Notes: generated by a model not told the origin, from the letters alone. A stretch of DNA of 64,000 nucleotides from Acidobacteriota bacterium (GCA_025350695.1 JANXXI010000087.1:41776-105775); one strand, 5' to 3'. Positions 1 through 9,643 are shown, numbered from the stretch's first letter. Program-made: numbers and translations.

Positions 1-1
1 T

Positions 2-208
2 ATTGTTTATGGAGTGTCGGACAAGGCTGAGCTAATGACTGGCGATCTTGTCGTTCCAGCCGATTCATCGTTTGCGGCTTCCGGTCTGATTGGAACGATT
101 GCTTCAAAATATAGGCTTGGCTCTCAGTTTCCAGCAGGTGGCGGAATCCCTGTCAAAGTTCGCGTAAACGATCAGGAAAGTAACACTGTACTTTTGCCCG
201 TGGAGTAA
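2..208 (+). CDS. C-terminal end of a secreted protein (partial)
   Basis: The reading frame is open from the left edge of the window, so this is the last 68 codons of a longer gene and the internal GTG at 14 is probably not its start. The visible tail ends PVKVRVNDQESNTVLLPVE. This resembles the C-terminal beta-sandwich tail common in large secreted Solibacter-type proteins (TIGR03437-like, ending in a TVGGxxSNxVTL pattern), but the match is only by eye. The gene ends 5 bases before the next one, which is also secreted, so the two are probably co-transcribed. The function is unknown. Confidence 0.45.
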   Translation: MVYGVSDKAELMTGDLVVPADSSFAASGLIGTIASKYRLGSQFPAGGGIPVKVRVNDQESNTVLLPVE

Positions 209-213
209 CAACT

Positions 214-1335
214 ATGATCAAGGCTATTTGCTTGTTGAGCGTCATTCCGCTTCTGAATGCGCAACTTGCCGAGACGACGGAACCCAGCTATTGGCGTTTC
301 GCGCATCGCGACGCTCAGTTGGTTGCGGGGTTGAATTGGAAAGCCTCTCAGCAGGGAACTGCGCCTGATTCTCTATGGCGCGCACTGAGCTCAACATTAG
401 GTCGTGTCGAAAGGTTCCTGATCACCTCTCCTTCGACCGTCGAGCGATTCAGGGAACCGGGCCGAGCCTTGATAATTGTCAATGGCAAATTCGATTTGGC
501 GTTGATGAAAAAGGCTGCCTCCAGTGATGGCGCCGTTGCCACCCACTACAAAGGGGTGACGCTGTTGGGCCCTGCCAACATCGATGACGATACGATCCTG
601 ATCGCTTATGTGGATTCAACCGTTTCTCTTGTGGGAACAAAGACGATAATCTCCGAAGCTCTCGAGCGTGGCGAACAGACAAGAAATGGGCCACTATCTG
701 AAAAAAACGAGTTGTTTGGCACTGCCATGGACATGTCCACCTTGAACGACCTTTACGTTGTAACAAACGTGTCGGATGCCACCCGTGACGATGCAAACAG
801 CCCCCTGTCTGGTCTGAACGCTTACGCGGCCGGTTACAAAGTAGCGGATGGGGTTCAACTTAGCTTGCATATCAACGCCACCACCGAAGACAAAGTCAAG
901 GGGGCATCGAAGCGGCTCAGCGCGATTCTCACTCAAATGAATGTCCATTTCCCCGGGCTCTTGCCGGTCAAGCCAGGGCTGGGCCCGTCCGTATTTTTGA
1001 GCAATATGAAAATGGCGATAGAGGAATCTGATCTGCACGCCTGGTCCCAGGTGACCGCAACACAGCTTTCGGCGTTGCGCAAAAAGGATGTAGCCCTTGT
1101 AGCCACGGTAAAGCCCTTTTCCGCGTCGGCGCCCGAAAAACCGGTCATCCAACAAGGTAAGTTGCGGAAAGACCCGAGGCCTGAAATCAAAACGATTGCG
1201 ACGTTAAGTACGCAAGCCTCACCAGTTGTGGCCCCAATAGTGGCGACCCCGCCAATCAAGAAAAAGATTGTTCGGATCGAAGGTTTGGAAGACGGTTTGC
1301 GTGAAATTCCCTATGGCGGAGCCGGGCTCGACTAG
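214..1335 (+). CDS. Secreted protein of unknown function
   Basis: A 373-residue protein that I do not recognise. It opens with a short signal peptide (MIKAICLLSVIPLLNAQ, likely cleaved after about residue 16), so it is exported. The body (about residues 40-270) alternates strands and helices, with stretches such as ALIIVNGKFDLALMKKAA and DDTILIAYVDSTVSLVGT that look like a repeated alpha/beta unit seen in acidobacterial exported proteins. The last 100 residues are rich in Pro, Ala and Lys and look disordered. The ATG is 5 bases downstream of the preceding stop, consistent with an operon with the truncated secreted protein upstream. No catalytic motif is visible. Confidence 0.7.
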   Translation: MIKAICLLSVIPLLNAQLAETTEPSYWRFAHRDAQLVAGLNWKASQQGTAPDSLWRALSSTLGRVERFLITSPSTVERFREPGRALIIVNGKFDLALMKKAASSDGAVATHYKGVTLLGPANIDDDTILIAYVDSTVSLVGTKTIISEALERGEQTRNGPLSEKNELFGTAMDMSTLNDLYVVTNVSDATRDDANSPLSGLNAYAAGYKVADGVQLSLHINATTEDKVKGASKRLSAILTQMNVHFPGLLPVKPGLGPSVFLSNMKMAIEESDLHAWSQVTATQLSALRKKDVALVATVKPFSASAPEKPVIQQGKLRKDPRPEIKTIATLSTQASPVVAPIVATPPIKKKIVRIEGLEDGLREIPYGGAGLD

Positions 1336-1603
1336 TCCCCTTTGGATTTCTATTTTTCCCTGTTCGAGTTGTTGCATTCTCCGCTCGATAAATTTGCTTG
1401 AAGGTCAAGTTGGTGAGTGGTATGCTTGATCCAAACGTGGAGTGATTTAGATTCTTTCTCCTAACCGTTGAAAGACTCTGGCTACTTGCAACCACGTAAA
1501 AAAGTGCTAAAGGCGCGCGGTTTGCCACAGAAGTTCTAAACAACCGAAAAGCGCTAATGGCTGGATTTCTACACTCTCTTTGAGGGGGTGGAGGTACGGG
1601 CTT

Positions 1604-1888
1604 ATGTTGAATAGAATTATTACACCGGAACTCTCCGGTTCTGAAGGCGAGCTGGTCCTACTCCGTTTGGCCGTCTCGCCGCACCTGCTAGAGGATGTGC
1701 TGGAATCGTTGGCCCAGACTCCCTTTCCGGTGAACCCCCAAATCATTCATGCCTCGGGGAACGTAACGGTTGAATTCCCGGCTTATGAAAGCCAGGTGGC
1801 TTGCACCCGGAAGTTACTCGAAAAGGGAAGATTGCCGGCGGAAAATCTTGAGATTGTCAAGATGCTTAGCGCGATAGCGGAAAGCTAA
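1604..1888 (+). CDS. Small conserved-looking protein of unknown function
   Basis: A 94-residue protein beginning MLNRIITPELSGSEGELVLL. The frame also offers a TTG at 1580, but the ATG at 1604 has a clean GGAGG at 1590-1594, nine bases upstream, and is preferred. There is no signal peptide or membrane segment. The pattern of short strands and helices (VLLRLAVSPHLLEDVLESLA, then VTVEFPAYESQ) suggests a small ferredoxin-like alpha/beta domain. That is inference only. It converges on the anti-sigma gene that follows on the opposite strand. Confidence 0.6.
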   Translation: MLNRIITPELSGSEGELVLLRLAVSPHLLEDVLESLAQTPFPVNPQIIHASGNVTVEFPAYESQVACTRKLLEKGRLPAENLEIVKMLSAIAES

Positions 1889-1944
1889 GTATTGCTTGAC
1901 TACATCGGGCCTCACGTCCGATTCTGTCGGCTATTCGCCGCACC

Positions 1945-2190
1945 TTACGTTCGGTTCTGATCGGCTATCCGCCGCTCAAGCGCCTTCATGACACGCGATT
2001 CAATCGATGCCGGAATGGCCTGCGGCTCCATGCCCTTGAATACCCTTAGCGTCTTTTGGGTCGTATCCACCACCACCCAACAGTTCGGGCATTCGTTGAC
2101 ATGTTTCTGCAACTCCTGCCGCAGATTTGGATCCGCCGTATCATCCAAATAGGTATTCAATTCGGCTAGTAAATCTTTACAGGTAAGCAA
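1945..2190 (-). CDS. Anti-sigma factor with zinc finger (zf-HC2 type)
   Basis: An 81-residue protein carrying the HxxxCxxC zinc-binding motif HVNECPNC at about residues 29-36, the hallmark of ZAS-type anti-sigma factors (RsrA/ChrR-like fold). An upstream Cys near residue 4 could be the fourth ligand. No membrane segment follows, so this is a cytoplasmic anti-sigma factor that should hold the adjacent ECF sigma factor inactive and may sense redox or metal stress. The gene start overlaps the end of the sigma gene by 14 bases, which fits translational coupling and balanced expression. A near copy of its last 10 codons lies just downstream. Confidence 0.85.
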   Translation of the reverse strand: MLTCKDLLAELNTYLDDTADPNLRQELQKHVNECPNCWVVVDTTQKTLRVFKGMEPQAIPASIESRVMKALERRIADQNRT

Positions 2191-2854
2191 ACGCGTCTTC
2201 CCCCTTTTTCTTAAACATTCGCGTCAGTTTTTCCCGCAGTTCCAAACGCGCCCTGAGTAACCGTGATTTCACGGCCGGTATGGACAGCCCGAGGGTATCG
2301 GCCGTCTCCTCCGTCGAAAGTTCTTCGACGTCTCTCAAGACAAAAACAGTCCGGAAGGATGGTTTCAAACTCTTTATGGCGTCGTCAAGGATCACCCGCA
2401 ATTCTTCCTGCGAATAACGCTGTTCCGGGTCGCCATCCCAGACAGCTATTTCCCTGGTCACGGTTTCCTCACCCGTGTCCAATTCTTCGTCCAGCGACAC
2501 CGTGCGGTCCGATTTCCGCTTCCGAAGCTTCATCAACGCTTCATTCACGGCGATTCTTACGATCCATGTATAAAACTTCGAATTACCCTGAAAATCTTTC
2601 AGATGCGTATAGGCTTTGAACAAAGCCTCCTGCAAGACATCCTCGGCATCCTCATCACTTTGCGTGATTTGTTTTGCCATTCTGAAGATCTTCTTGTCAT
2701 ACCGGCGCACGAGTTCCGTGAACGCCGCCGTCTCACCCGATTTAGCCCGCTCAACTAGCGCGGCTTCGTCAAGGCCGTCCGTCTGCGGTAAAGAATTGGT
2801 CATTCCCTCACCAATATACAGGATGTTGTCAAGCGGTTCCAGGATTCGCGCCAT
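2177..2854 (-). CDS. ECF RNA polymerase sigma factor (SigE/RpoE-like)
   Basis: A 225-residue extracytoplasmic-function sigma factor. Region 2 spans about residues 45-115, with the core-binding and -10-recognition segment around DAEDVLQEALFKAYTHL and FYTWIVRIAVNEALMKLRKR. Region 4 spans about residues 160-215, with the helix-turn-helix ELSTEETADTLGLSIPAVKS. The acidic linker between them is usual for the family. The start is uncertain: the first ATG has no ribosome site, whereas an in-frame ATG at 2803 (MTNSLPQTDG) follows GTGAGGG. The downstream overlapping anti-sigma gene identifies the regulatory partner. It is divergent from thrS with only about 60 bases between them. Confidence 0.9.
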   Translation of the reverse strand: MARILEPLDNILYIGEGMTNSLPQTDGLDEAALVERAKSGETAAFTELVRRYDKKIFRMAKQITQSDEDAEDVLQEALFKAYTHLKDFQGNSKFYTWIVRIAVNEALMKLRKRKSDRTVSLDEELDTGEETVTREIAVWDGDPEQRYSQEELRVILDDAIKSLKPSFRTVFVLRDVEELSTEETADTLGLSIPAVKSRLLRARLELREKLTRMFKKKGEDAFAYL

Positions 2855-2917
2855 TTGCGTATTTTTTGCTAGGACTTAGGAGGCAGTCCGCTTGTGATAC
2901 CCTGAAATTTCACCCCT

Positions 2918-4852
2918 ATGAGCAGCTATTCCATTACCCTGCCGGACGGCAGCGTAAAGACCGTACCCGCCGGATCCCGGCCCCTTGACGTGGCCCAGGG
3001 CATCAGTCCCCGTCTGGCGGCCGATTGTATCGCCGCGCGCGTTAACGGAGATATGTTTGACTTGACCAGGCCCTTCGAGGGCGATTCCACTCTGCAGCTG
3101 CTTACCACGCGAGATCCGGAATCTCTTGAAGTCTACCGGCACTCCACGGCCCACCTGCTCGCCGCCGCGGTTCTTGAACTGTGGCCGGAAACGCAGCTTG
3201 GCATCGGGCCGCCCATCGAAACCGGTTTCTACTACGATTTTGATCGCGCCGAAAAATTCACTCCCGAAGATCTGGAAAAGATCGAAGCCAAAATGTGGGA
3301 GATCCAGAAGCGTAACCTGACCTACGACCGCGTCATGACCGTCAAGGACGAGGGGCTGAAGAAATACGCCAGCGCTTGGATGAAGTGTGAACTGATTTCT
3401 GACCGCGCCGGCGAGGTCTTTAGCGAATATACGCTTGGCCCTCAGTTCATCGATTTCTGCCGCGGACCGCATGTTCCTTCGACCGAAAAAATCAAGGCTT
3501 TCAAGCTGCTCTCAATTGCCGGAGCCTATTGGAAAGGCGACGAAAAGAACAAGCAACTGCAGCGCATATACGGCACGGCATTCTTCACGCAGAAGGATCT
3601 GGATGCCTATCTTCACCGCATCGAGGAAGCCAAGCGGCGCGATCATCGCCGTATTGGCCAGGAACTGGACCTCTTCAGTATCCAGGATCTCGCAGGCCCT
3701 GGCCTGATCTTCTTCCATCCCAAGGGTGGAACCGTCCGTCGCATTCTTGAAGATTGGATGCGCGATCAATACGTTCAGCGTGGATATTCGCTGGTCTACA
3801 CCCCGCACGTCGCCAAAATTGATCTGTGGAAGACCTCTGGCCACTTCAACTTCTATAACCAAAATATGTTCAAGGCCATGGAGCTGGATGATGCCGAATA
3901 CCAGCTGAAACCGATGAACTGCCCGTTCCACATCCTGATTTACGCCGACCGTCCTAAGAGCTATCGCGATCTTCCTGTGCGCCTCGGTGAACTCGGCACC
4001 GTGTACCGTTACGAACGTAGCGGCACCATGCATGGCCTTTTGCGCGTCCGCGGATTTACGCAGGATGACGCTCACATCTTCTGCACTCCCGACCAGGCTG
4101 AAGATGAAGTTGTGAATTGCCTTCAGTTCGCAATCGACACCCTTCATGCGTTCGGCTTTGAAACTTACGAGGCGGAATTGTCCACCTGGGACAATGGCAA
4201 AAGCGGCAAGTACGACGGCACGCCTGAACAATGGGCGCTGGCTGAAAACGCTCTAAGAACGGCGACGGACCGGCTCGGCCTCAAAGTCCGGGTCATGACC
4301 GACGAAGCAGCTTTCTACGGACCCAAGATTGACATGAAGCTGGTCGACGCCATCGGACGGTTGTGGCAGCTCTCCACCGTACAATTCGATTTCACGCTGC
4401 CCCGCCGCTTTGGCCTCGAATATATTGCCGACGACGGCAAGAAGCATCAACCGATCATGGTTCACCGTGCCCTATTCGGGTCGGTGGAACGCTTCTTTGG
4501 TATCTTGGTTGAGCACTATGCTGGCGCATTCCCTGTGTGGCTCGCGCCCATTCAAGTGGCAGTGCTGCCTATCACCGATAAGCAATCCGAGTTCGCTTTG
4601 CAAGTGAAGAACGAACTGGCCGCCGCCGGTGTTCGCGTCTGGATTGACGAGCGCAATGAGAAAGTGAATCTAAAGATTCGTGATGCTCAGATGCAGAAAA
4701 TTCCATACATGCTGGTCATAGGACCCCGGGAAGCCGAGGCCGGTTCGGTGTCCGTGCGGCATCGCAAGCAAGGCGATCTCGGTGTGAAGCCACTTGTCGA
4801 TTTCATTGCTGAGATCAAAGAAAAGATCGGAACCAAACAAACAACGGATTAG
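2918..4852 (+). CDS. thrS: Threonine--tRNA ligase
   Basis: A 644-residue cytoplasmic class II aminoacyl-tRNA synthetase charging tRNA-Thr; length matches the E. coli enzyme (642). Domain order is standard: N-terminal TGS domain (about 1-60), editing domain with the HxxxH motif in YRHSTAHLLA and the distal CRGPH (about 70-225), catalytic core (about 240-540) and C-terminal anticodon-binding domain (about 545-640). Zinc ligands are visible as Cys in KPMNCPFH, His in TQDDAHIFC and His in MVHRALFGS. Motif 2 (VYRYERSGTMHGLLRVRGFT) and motif 3 (GSVERFFGIL) are intact. It is followed after 3 bases by a glycosyltransferase gene, so the two may be co-transcribed. Confidence 0.97.
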   Translation: MSSYSITLPDGSVKTVPAGSRPLDVAQGISPRLAADCIAARVNGDMFDLTRPFEGDSTLQLLTTRDPESLEVYRHSTAHLLAAAVLELWPETQLGIGPPIETGFYYDFDRAEKFTPEDLEKIEAKMWEIQKRNLTYDRVMTVKDEGLKKYASAWMKCELISDRAGEVFSEYTLGPQFIDFCRGPHVPSTEKIKAFKLLSIAGAYWKGDEKNKQLQRIYGTAFFTQKDLDAYLHRIEEAKRRDHRRIGQELDLFSIQDLAGPGLIFFHPKGGTVRRILEDWMRDQYVQRGYSLVYTPHVAKIDLWKTSGHFNFYNQNMFKAMELDDAEYQLKPMNCPFHILIYADRPKSYRDLPVRLGELGTVYRYERSGTMHGLLRVRGFTQDDAHIFCTPDQAEDEVVNCLQFAIDTLHAFGFETYEAELSTWDNGKSGKYDGTPEQWALAENALRTATDRLGLKVRVMTDEAAFYGPKIDMKLVDAIGRLWQLSTVQFDFTLPRRFGLEYIADDGKKHQPIMVHRALFGSVERFFGILVEHYAGAFPVWLAPIQVAVLPITDKQSEFALQVKNELAAAGVRVWIDERNEKVNLKIRDAQMQKIPYMLVIGPREAEAGSVSVRHRKQGDLGVKPLVDFIAEIKEKIGTKQTTD

Positions 4853-4855
4853 CCC

Positions 4856-5977
4856 GTGATTTATCTGCTGGCGGCTCTGTTGATTGGGTCGCTTGTTTAT
4901 TGCATTCTTGTCGTTGTGGCGGTGGGAAAGTATCTCGCCGCCAAGCCCTCTGGCATACCGTCGCCCCCTCCCTCGATCAGCATTCTAAAGCCGCTCGCGG
5001 GTCTCGATCACGGCCTTGAAGAAAATCTAATTTCATTTTTCGAGCAGGATTATCCAACATTTGAATTGCTCTTCGCGTTTCGATCCGCCGAGGATCCCGC
5101 GTATCCACTCGTTCAGCGTCTCTGCTCCGATTATCCGGCTGTGCCGTCCCGCATCTTACTGGTAGGTGAGCCCCCATGGCCCAACGCCAAGGTCTGGAGC
5201 CTCGACCAAATGATGAAGGCCGCGGACCATGATCTGCTAGTGATGAGTGACAGCGACATCCGCGTTGATGCGCGCATGTTGCAAGTCATCGCCGCCGAAT
5301 TCGCCGACCCCAAGCTTGCCGTCACCACTTGCCCCTACCGCGCCGTTCCCGGCGATTCATTTTGGTCGACGCTTGAAGCCATGGGGATGAACACGGAGTT
5401 CCTGGGCGGTATCGTCGTGGCGCGAATGCTCGAAGGGATGCGCTTTGCGGTGGGCCCTACAATCGCCGCCAGACGGTCCGTAATCCAATCACTAGGCGGA
5501 TGGGACCGTCTACGTCAGTACTTGGCTGAAGACTTCGTCCTAGGGCAATTTGCCGCCGAAGGGGGTCACGGCGTGGCTCTCTCCAGCTACGTAATTGAGC
5601 ACCGCATCGGCAGTGAATCGCTAAAGGCCAACGCGTTGCATCGCATTCGCTGGAATCGCTCCACACGGCGGTCGCGTCCGGCGGGGTACCTGGGTCAGTT
5701 GTTTACCAATCCCGTTCCCATAGCCTTGGCCCTAGTTCTTTGGGCGCCGTGGACCTGGCCTGCCTTGTTTGTGACTTTGCTAATCAGGGCCGCTGCCGGC
5801 TATGCCACTGCTCAATCGATCTTGCAAGATCCGCTGTCCAGAAGTCGCTGGTTCTTAATTCCGGTGCAAGATCTTGTCAGCTTCGCCTTTTGGGTCGGCG
5901 GGTTCTTTGGAAATTCCATCATGTGGCGAGGCATTCGCTACCGCCTGCTGGCTGACGGTCGGTTTGAACGCATTTGA
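4856..5977 (+). CDS. hpnI: GT21-type glycosyltransferase (HpnI / ceramide glucosyltransferase-like)
   Basis: A 373-residue membrane glycosyltransferase. An N-terminal membrane helix (about 1-24) is followed by a GT-A catalytic domain that opens with SISILKPLAGLD, then the DxD-type MSDSD, the catalytic LAEDFVLG and the (Q/R)xxRW motif as RIRWNR. Two or three C-terminal helices end the protein. This arrangement is that of bacterial GT21 enzymes, including HpnI, which adds GlcNAc to bacteriohopanetetrol in hopanoid synthesis. No other hopanoid gene is nearby, so the lipid acceptor could be different. The start is a GTG 3 bases after the thrS stop, the only start compatible with the full N-terminal helix. 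Confidence 0.82.
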   Translation: MIYLLAALLIGSLVYCILVVVAVGKYLAAKPSGIPSPPPSISILKPLAGLDHGLEENLISFFEQDYPTFELLFAFRSAEDPAYPLVQRLCSDYPAVPSRILLVGEPPWPNAKVWSLDQMMKAADHDLLVMSDSDIRVDARMLQVIAAEFADPKLAVTTCPYRAVPGDSFWSTLEAMGMNTEFLGGIVVARMLEGMRFAVGPTIAARRSVIQSLGGWDRLRQYLAEDFVLGQFAAEGGHGVALSSYVIEHRIGSESLKANALHRIRWNRSTRRSRPAGYLGQLFTNPVPIALALVLWAPWTWPALFVTLLIRAAAGYATAQSILQDPLSRSRWFLIPVQDLVSFAFWVGGFFGNSIMWRGIRYRLLADGRFERI

Positions 5978-5983
5978 CGGCCC

Positions 5984-8215
5984 TTACTTCCCCGAAGGCG
6001 ATAGCACCAACGTTTCGTCGCCGCGCACTGACTGAAAAGGGAGTACGAAGCTCCCGCCACGAAGGTAGCTCTCCCATTGATCTTTGTAGTGCCGCGAAAG
6101 GAATTGTCCCGATTGACCCAGCGTCAAATTGTACATGGAATTGTCCCATTGCGACAAATCAGCCACAAAACGCATCGAGGGTCCAAGCCGTCTGGAAGTT
6201 TGTTTCACGGTGGTGCTGGATCCACGCATCGGCATCGCATCCGTGCCGAAGTACTTGCTGAATCCAATTCGATTCAGCAGCGGAATGCGGCTTAGGATTG
6301 GGTGGTTCAAGGCCAACTCCGTATAAACGCCGTAATCCCATTTATTCACGTTCTTGCCCTGGATTCGCTGACCCTCCTCAATGGCGTCTACAAATTCACG
6401 AACCAGCAGTTGATCCCAATCCGGGAACCAACTAGCGGGCCGCTCCCTCAACAAGTGCTCGATCACAGCCGGGGCGATGTTATATTCGTACCCAGTGCCT
6501 TTCCCCGGCGAAGCCTTTTCCGCGATTGCTTTCCGCAAATGTTGAAAAAGGAACGTGGCGATCAGAGGCGCCGCTTTTCCTTCCATCATCTGGCCATCCC
6601 ATTCTTTCAGCAACCTAACTGCATCGGACAAAGCTGGATTGGTAGCCTTTCGTTTTTCGACGGCTGCCACAGCCTGCTGTCCCAGAAACAAAGAGAACGA
6701 CGAGTATACGTCGGTTTGAATTCCCGTCATCTGCTCCGGGGTCCAGGTGGGCTTGCTACCCAACCGCATCTCGATTTGGTGTGCCCGATAGTACGGGGCA
6801 AACATGCCATTCACCTGATAGGGCGTGTCATCAGGGAATGGGTTCTGGTTCGACGTGATGATCATTCCCGATTCTGGATTGAACGAACTTGGCAGCTCGT
6901 CGAAAGGAATGACTCCTTCCCACTCAAATTCCCCTGACGCCCCATCCACTGGAATCGACCCATCGAACCGCTTGCGGATGGGCAATATGCCGGCAACCTG
7001 ATATCCGATGTTTCCCGCAGTGTCCGCATAGACGAAATTCTGCGCGGGTCCGGGGTAGTCCTCAAGGGCAGCCTCAAATTCGTCCCAATTCGTAGCTTGA
7101 TTCAACTGCACCAGCGGGAAGTGAAAGGTGGGTAATTCCGCCGCCATCCAGCGCAGCGAGTACTGCCGGCTTGGTTCGCTCACAATGATCGGGCCATGAT
7201 TGGTTACTTGCTGAATCAACTCAACAGTACGGGCTCCCTTTACTCGAATCAGTTCCGTTTCCGTCTTGAATGGCTGCGCGACGCCGCGAAACTCATACTG
7301 TGTTGGACTCACCACTTTTTCCAGGTACAAGTCCTGCACGTCGTACCCAAGGTTCGTCATGCCCCAGGCGATATGATCGTTATGTCCGATCACAATTCCA
7401 GGAATGCCGGGCAGGGAAGAACCCGTCACATTTAGGCCCGGCGCCTTGAGATGCGCGAAATACCAGATGGCCGGGAAGCTCCACTCCATGTGTGGGTCGC
7501 TTGCGAGGATCGGTTTGCCAGTGGAACTGTGAGCCCCGTTAACCGCCCAGGCGTTCGACCCAGGTTGGACTTCTTCGCCGGTGCGGACCGGGAACAGCCG
7601 ATTCACTTTGTCCTGGTCGCCTCCATCCAGCATGGCGTGCTTGGCCAAATCGAACTTCCATGACGTGGTCATCGATTTGTACATCATTAGGCCGATGGCC
7701 AGAGTATCGGAAATACGCCACTGCCGAGGCTCGTATCTAAGAACGGTGAACTCAATCGGAAATTTACCTTGCGCCTTCTCAATAAAATAGTTAACCCCTC
7801 GGGCATAGGCAGCCAGTACCCGTCGATCGGCATCGTTCAGCTCCCTTTCCTGCGTCGCAGCCAAACGCCCAATCCTATACTGACGAGATTCGCGATCGTT
7901 TTCGAGTGCCGCCGGACCGACAACCTCGGCTAGCTCCCCAAGCGCCGCCCGGCGGAGGTAGTCCATCTGCCACAGCCGGTCCTGCGCGGTAGCATATCCT
8001 TGGGCAAAGAAGGCGTCGTCCAGGCTGGCCGCCTCGATATGCGGGACTCCCTTTGCGTCCCTTTTGATGGTGGCGCGGTCGCCGGTTAAGGCTAGGACCG
8101 TGCCGCTGGTCTGGGCCAGCGGCCGCCATAGGATCCAATAAAGAAAAATGGCCAACACCATAAGCCCTGCGGCGATGGCATAATTAACGTATTTGAGAAA
8201 TCGGTCTAGAGACAC
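5984..8215 (-). CDS. Penicillin acylase family N-terminal-nucleophile hydrolase
   Basis: A 743-residue protein with one N-terminal membrane segment (about residues 12-31), so it is exported and perhaps anchored. The alpha chain has the family start pattern (GVPHIEAASLDDAFFAQGY, then DRLWQMDYLRRAA). The autocatalytic cleavage site and nucleophile are visible as PGSNAWAV at about residue 220, with the Ser becoming the N-terminus of the beta chain. DPHMEWSFPAIWY follows as in penicillin, cephalosporin and acyl-homoserine-lactone acylases. Length is usual for the family. The natural substrate cannot be told from sequence. It converges with the glycosyltransferase gene and is divergent from the CNNM/CBS gene. 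Confidence 0.92.
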   Translation of the reverse strand: MSLDRFLKYVNYAIAAGLMVLAIFLYWILWRPLAQTSGTVLALTGDRATIKRDAKGVPHIEAASLDDAFFAQGYATAQDRLWQMDYLRRAALGELAEVVGPAALENDRESRQYRIGRLAATQERELNDADRRVLAAYARGVNYFIEKAQGKFPIEFTVLRYEPRQWRISDTLAIGLMMYKSMTTSWKFDLAKHAMLDGGDQDKVNRLFPVRTGEEVQPGSNAWAVNGAHSSTGKPILASDPHMEWSFPAIWYFAHLKAPGLNVTGSSLPGIPGIVIGHNDHIAWGMTNLGYDVQDLYLEKVVSPTQYEFRGVAQPFKTETELIRVKGARTVELIQQVTNHGPIIVSEPSRQYSLRWMAAELPTFHFPLVQLNQATNWDEFEAALEDYPGPAQNFVYADTAGNIGYQVAGILPIRKRFDGSIPVDGASGEFEWEGVIPFDELPSSFNPESGMIITSNQNPFPDDTPYQVNGMFAPYYRAHQIEMRLGSKPTWTPEQMTGIQTDVYSSFSLFLGQQAVAAVEKRKATNPALSDAVRLLKEWDGQMMEGKAAPLIATFLFQHLRKAIAEKASPGKGTGYEYNIAPAVIEHLLRERPASWFPDWDQLLVREFVDAIEEGQRIQGKNVNKWDYGVYTELALNHPILSRIPLLNRIGFSKYFGTDAMPMRGSSTTVKQTSRRLGPSMRFVADLSQWDNSMYNLTLGQSGQFLSRHYKDQWESYLRGGSFVLPFQSVRGDETLVLSPSGK

Positions 8216-8248
8216 TTAACCGGCATTGTAGCTCGAATCGAAAACACT

Positions 8249-9613
8249 ATGTCCACTGGCGGGTCCGAAGAACTAAATTATTTTTACCGCTTTCTGATGA
8301 TTGCCGGTATTATTGGCCTCAACGGCTTCCTGGCTGGATCGGAGGTGGCCCTGCTTTCCTCGCGCCGCCCCAGACTCCTGGCGATGGCCGAGGAGGGCGA
8401 CAGCGGCGCCAAGGCCGCGCTGCACCTGCTTGAGAAACCCGAGCGGTTGCTATCCGTCGTCCAATTCGGCGTCACGTTGCTGAGTTTGATCCTGGGCTCG
8501 GTCGGCGAAGCCACGTTCCACAGAATGCTCCTCGGAATTTTCGGACGCTTCATCACACCAGCCACCGCTTCTGTCATCGATCAAGGAACTGTTTTGGCTG
8601 CCTTCCTTTTGATGGCATTTCCTCATGTAGTACTTGGAGAAGTAGTGCCAAAGAACGTTGGGTTGGAAAGGGCGGAGCGATTGGCCTCCCTCTCGGCTCC
8701 TGTGCTTGTCTTCCTTACCCGTCTCTGCTCTCCCTTTGTGGCCGTCATTGAGCGCACCTCCGCCTACCTTTCAAGGCTGGTTGGCGTGGTCGGGGTGCCA
8801 CACGCAGGCGGTCATTCCGTGGAAGAGTTGAAATTTATCATCTCCTCAGTCAAGATCGAAGGGCACCTTCGAGATTTTGAGGAAGAAGCAATGCGTAGGT
8901 TGCTGGAGTTGAAAGATTTAACCGCTCGGCAAATTATGGTTCCCAGAAATCAATTTGTCTCAGTGCCAGAGGACGCCGCGTTAAACTATGTCCTTTCCAT
9001 CATCAACGAACACCAGTTCTCGAGGATCTTGGTATACGAGGAATCGCCCGAACACATCATAGGAATTGTCCACCTGAAAGATTTGGTTCGAGTCTGGTTA
9101 GAGCGGCGTGCCGCCCATGACGCGCGAAAGCCGGTGAGCGGCTTTCGATTAAAGCAAATAATGCGCAAACCTTTGGAGGTTCCGGAAACCAAGAATCTTT
9201 CTGAGTTGATCGATGAGTTTCGCATTAACAATGCTCACTTGGCTTTAGTCGTCGATGAATTTGGAACAGTGACAGGTCTTGTGACTCTTGAAGATGTCCT
9301 TGAGCAAGTGTTTGGCGAAATTGAGGATGAGCATGACATAATGCGTACTAAACCTTTAGAAGGAGGAATCTTAACGATAGATGGAACGATCACCATTCGA
9401 GACCTGGCGATGCAGCATGATATCGATCTGCCCTCAGATGCCGGTTTTGAGACACTGGCCGGATTCTTGATGTTTCGATTAGGTTACATCCCAAAACCTG
9501 GAGTGTTCGTTGAATATTTGGATCACCGGTTTGTTGTTTTGGAGATGGACCGTAATCGGATCGTTAAGGTGCGGGTGGAGACTCTTCTTTTGCCCACGAC
9601 GCATGCCAATTAG
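8249..9613 (+). CDS. CNNM/CBS-domain membrane transporter (HlyC/CorC family)
   Basis: A 454-residue inner-membrane protein. Residues about 10-195 form the CNNM (DUF21) domain with four hydrophobic segments and the typical LNGFLAGSEVALLSSRRPRL opening. Two CBS motifs follow (about 215-345, including ITGxVTLED-like VTGLVTLEDVLEQVFGEI), then a C-terminal CorC_HlyC domain (about 360-445). Proteins of this build (YtfL, MpfA, CorC) are linked to magnesium/cobalt efflux and are often mislabelled hemolysins. It is divergent from the acylase gene with 33 bases between starts. No partner gene is evident nearby. Confidence 0.92.
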   Translation: MSTGGSEELNYFYRFLMIAGIIGLNGFLAGSEVALLSSRRPRLLAMAEEGDSGAKAALHLLEKPERLLSVVQFGVTLLSLILGSVGEATFHRMLLGIFGRFITPATASVIDQGTVLAAFLLMAFPHVVLGEVVPKNVGLERAERLASLSAPVLVFLTRLCSPFVAVIERTSAYLSRLVGVVGVPHAGGHSVEELKFIISSVKIEGHLRDFEEEAMRRLLELKDLTARQIMVPRNQFVSVPEDAALNYVLSIINEHQFSRILVYEESPEHIIGIVHLKDLVRVWLERRAAHDARKPVSGFRLKQIMRKPLEVPETKNLSELIDEFRINNAHLALVVDEFGTVTGLVTLEDVLEQVFGEIEDEHDIMRTKPLEGGILTIDGTITIRDLAMQHDIDLPSDAGFETLAGFLMFRLGYIPKPGVFVEYLDHRFVVLEMDRNRIVKVRVETLLLPTTHAN

Positions 9614-9643
9614 CTATCGCGCTTGTTATTCTAGAAGCCTACC

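Noticed and set aside
3512..4231. 239-codon minus-strand frame opposite thrS
   Set aside because: Antisense shadow of a fully supported synthetase gene; translation has no recognisable motif and no ribosome site.
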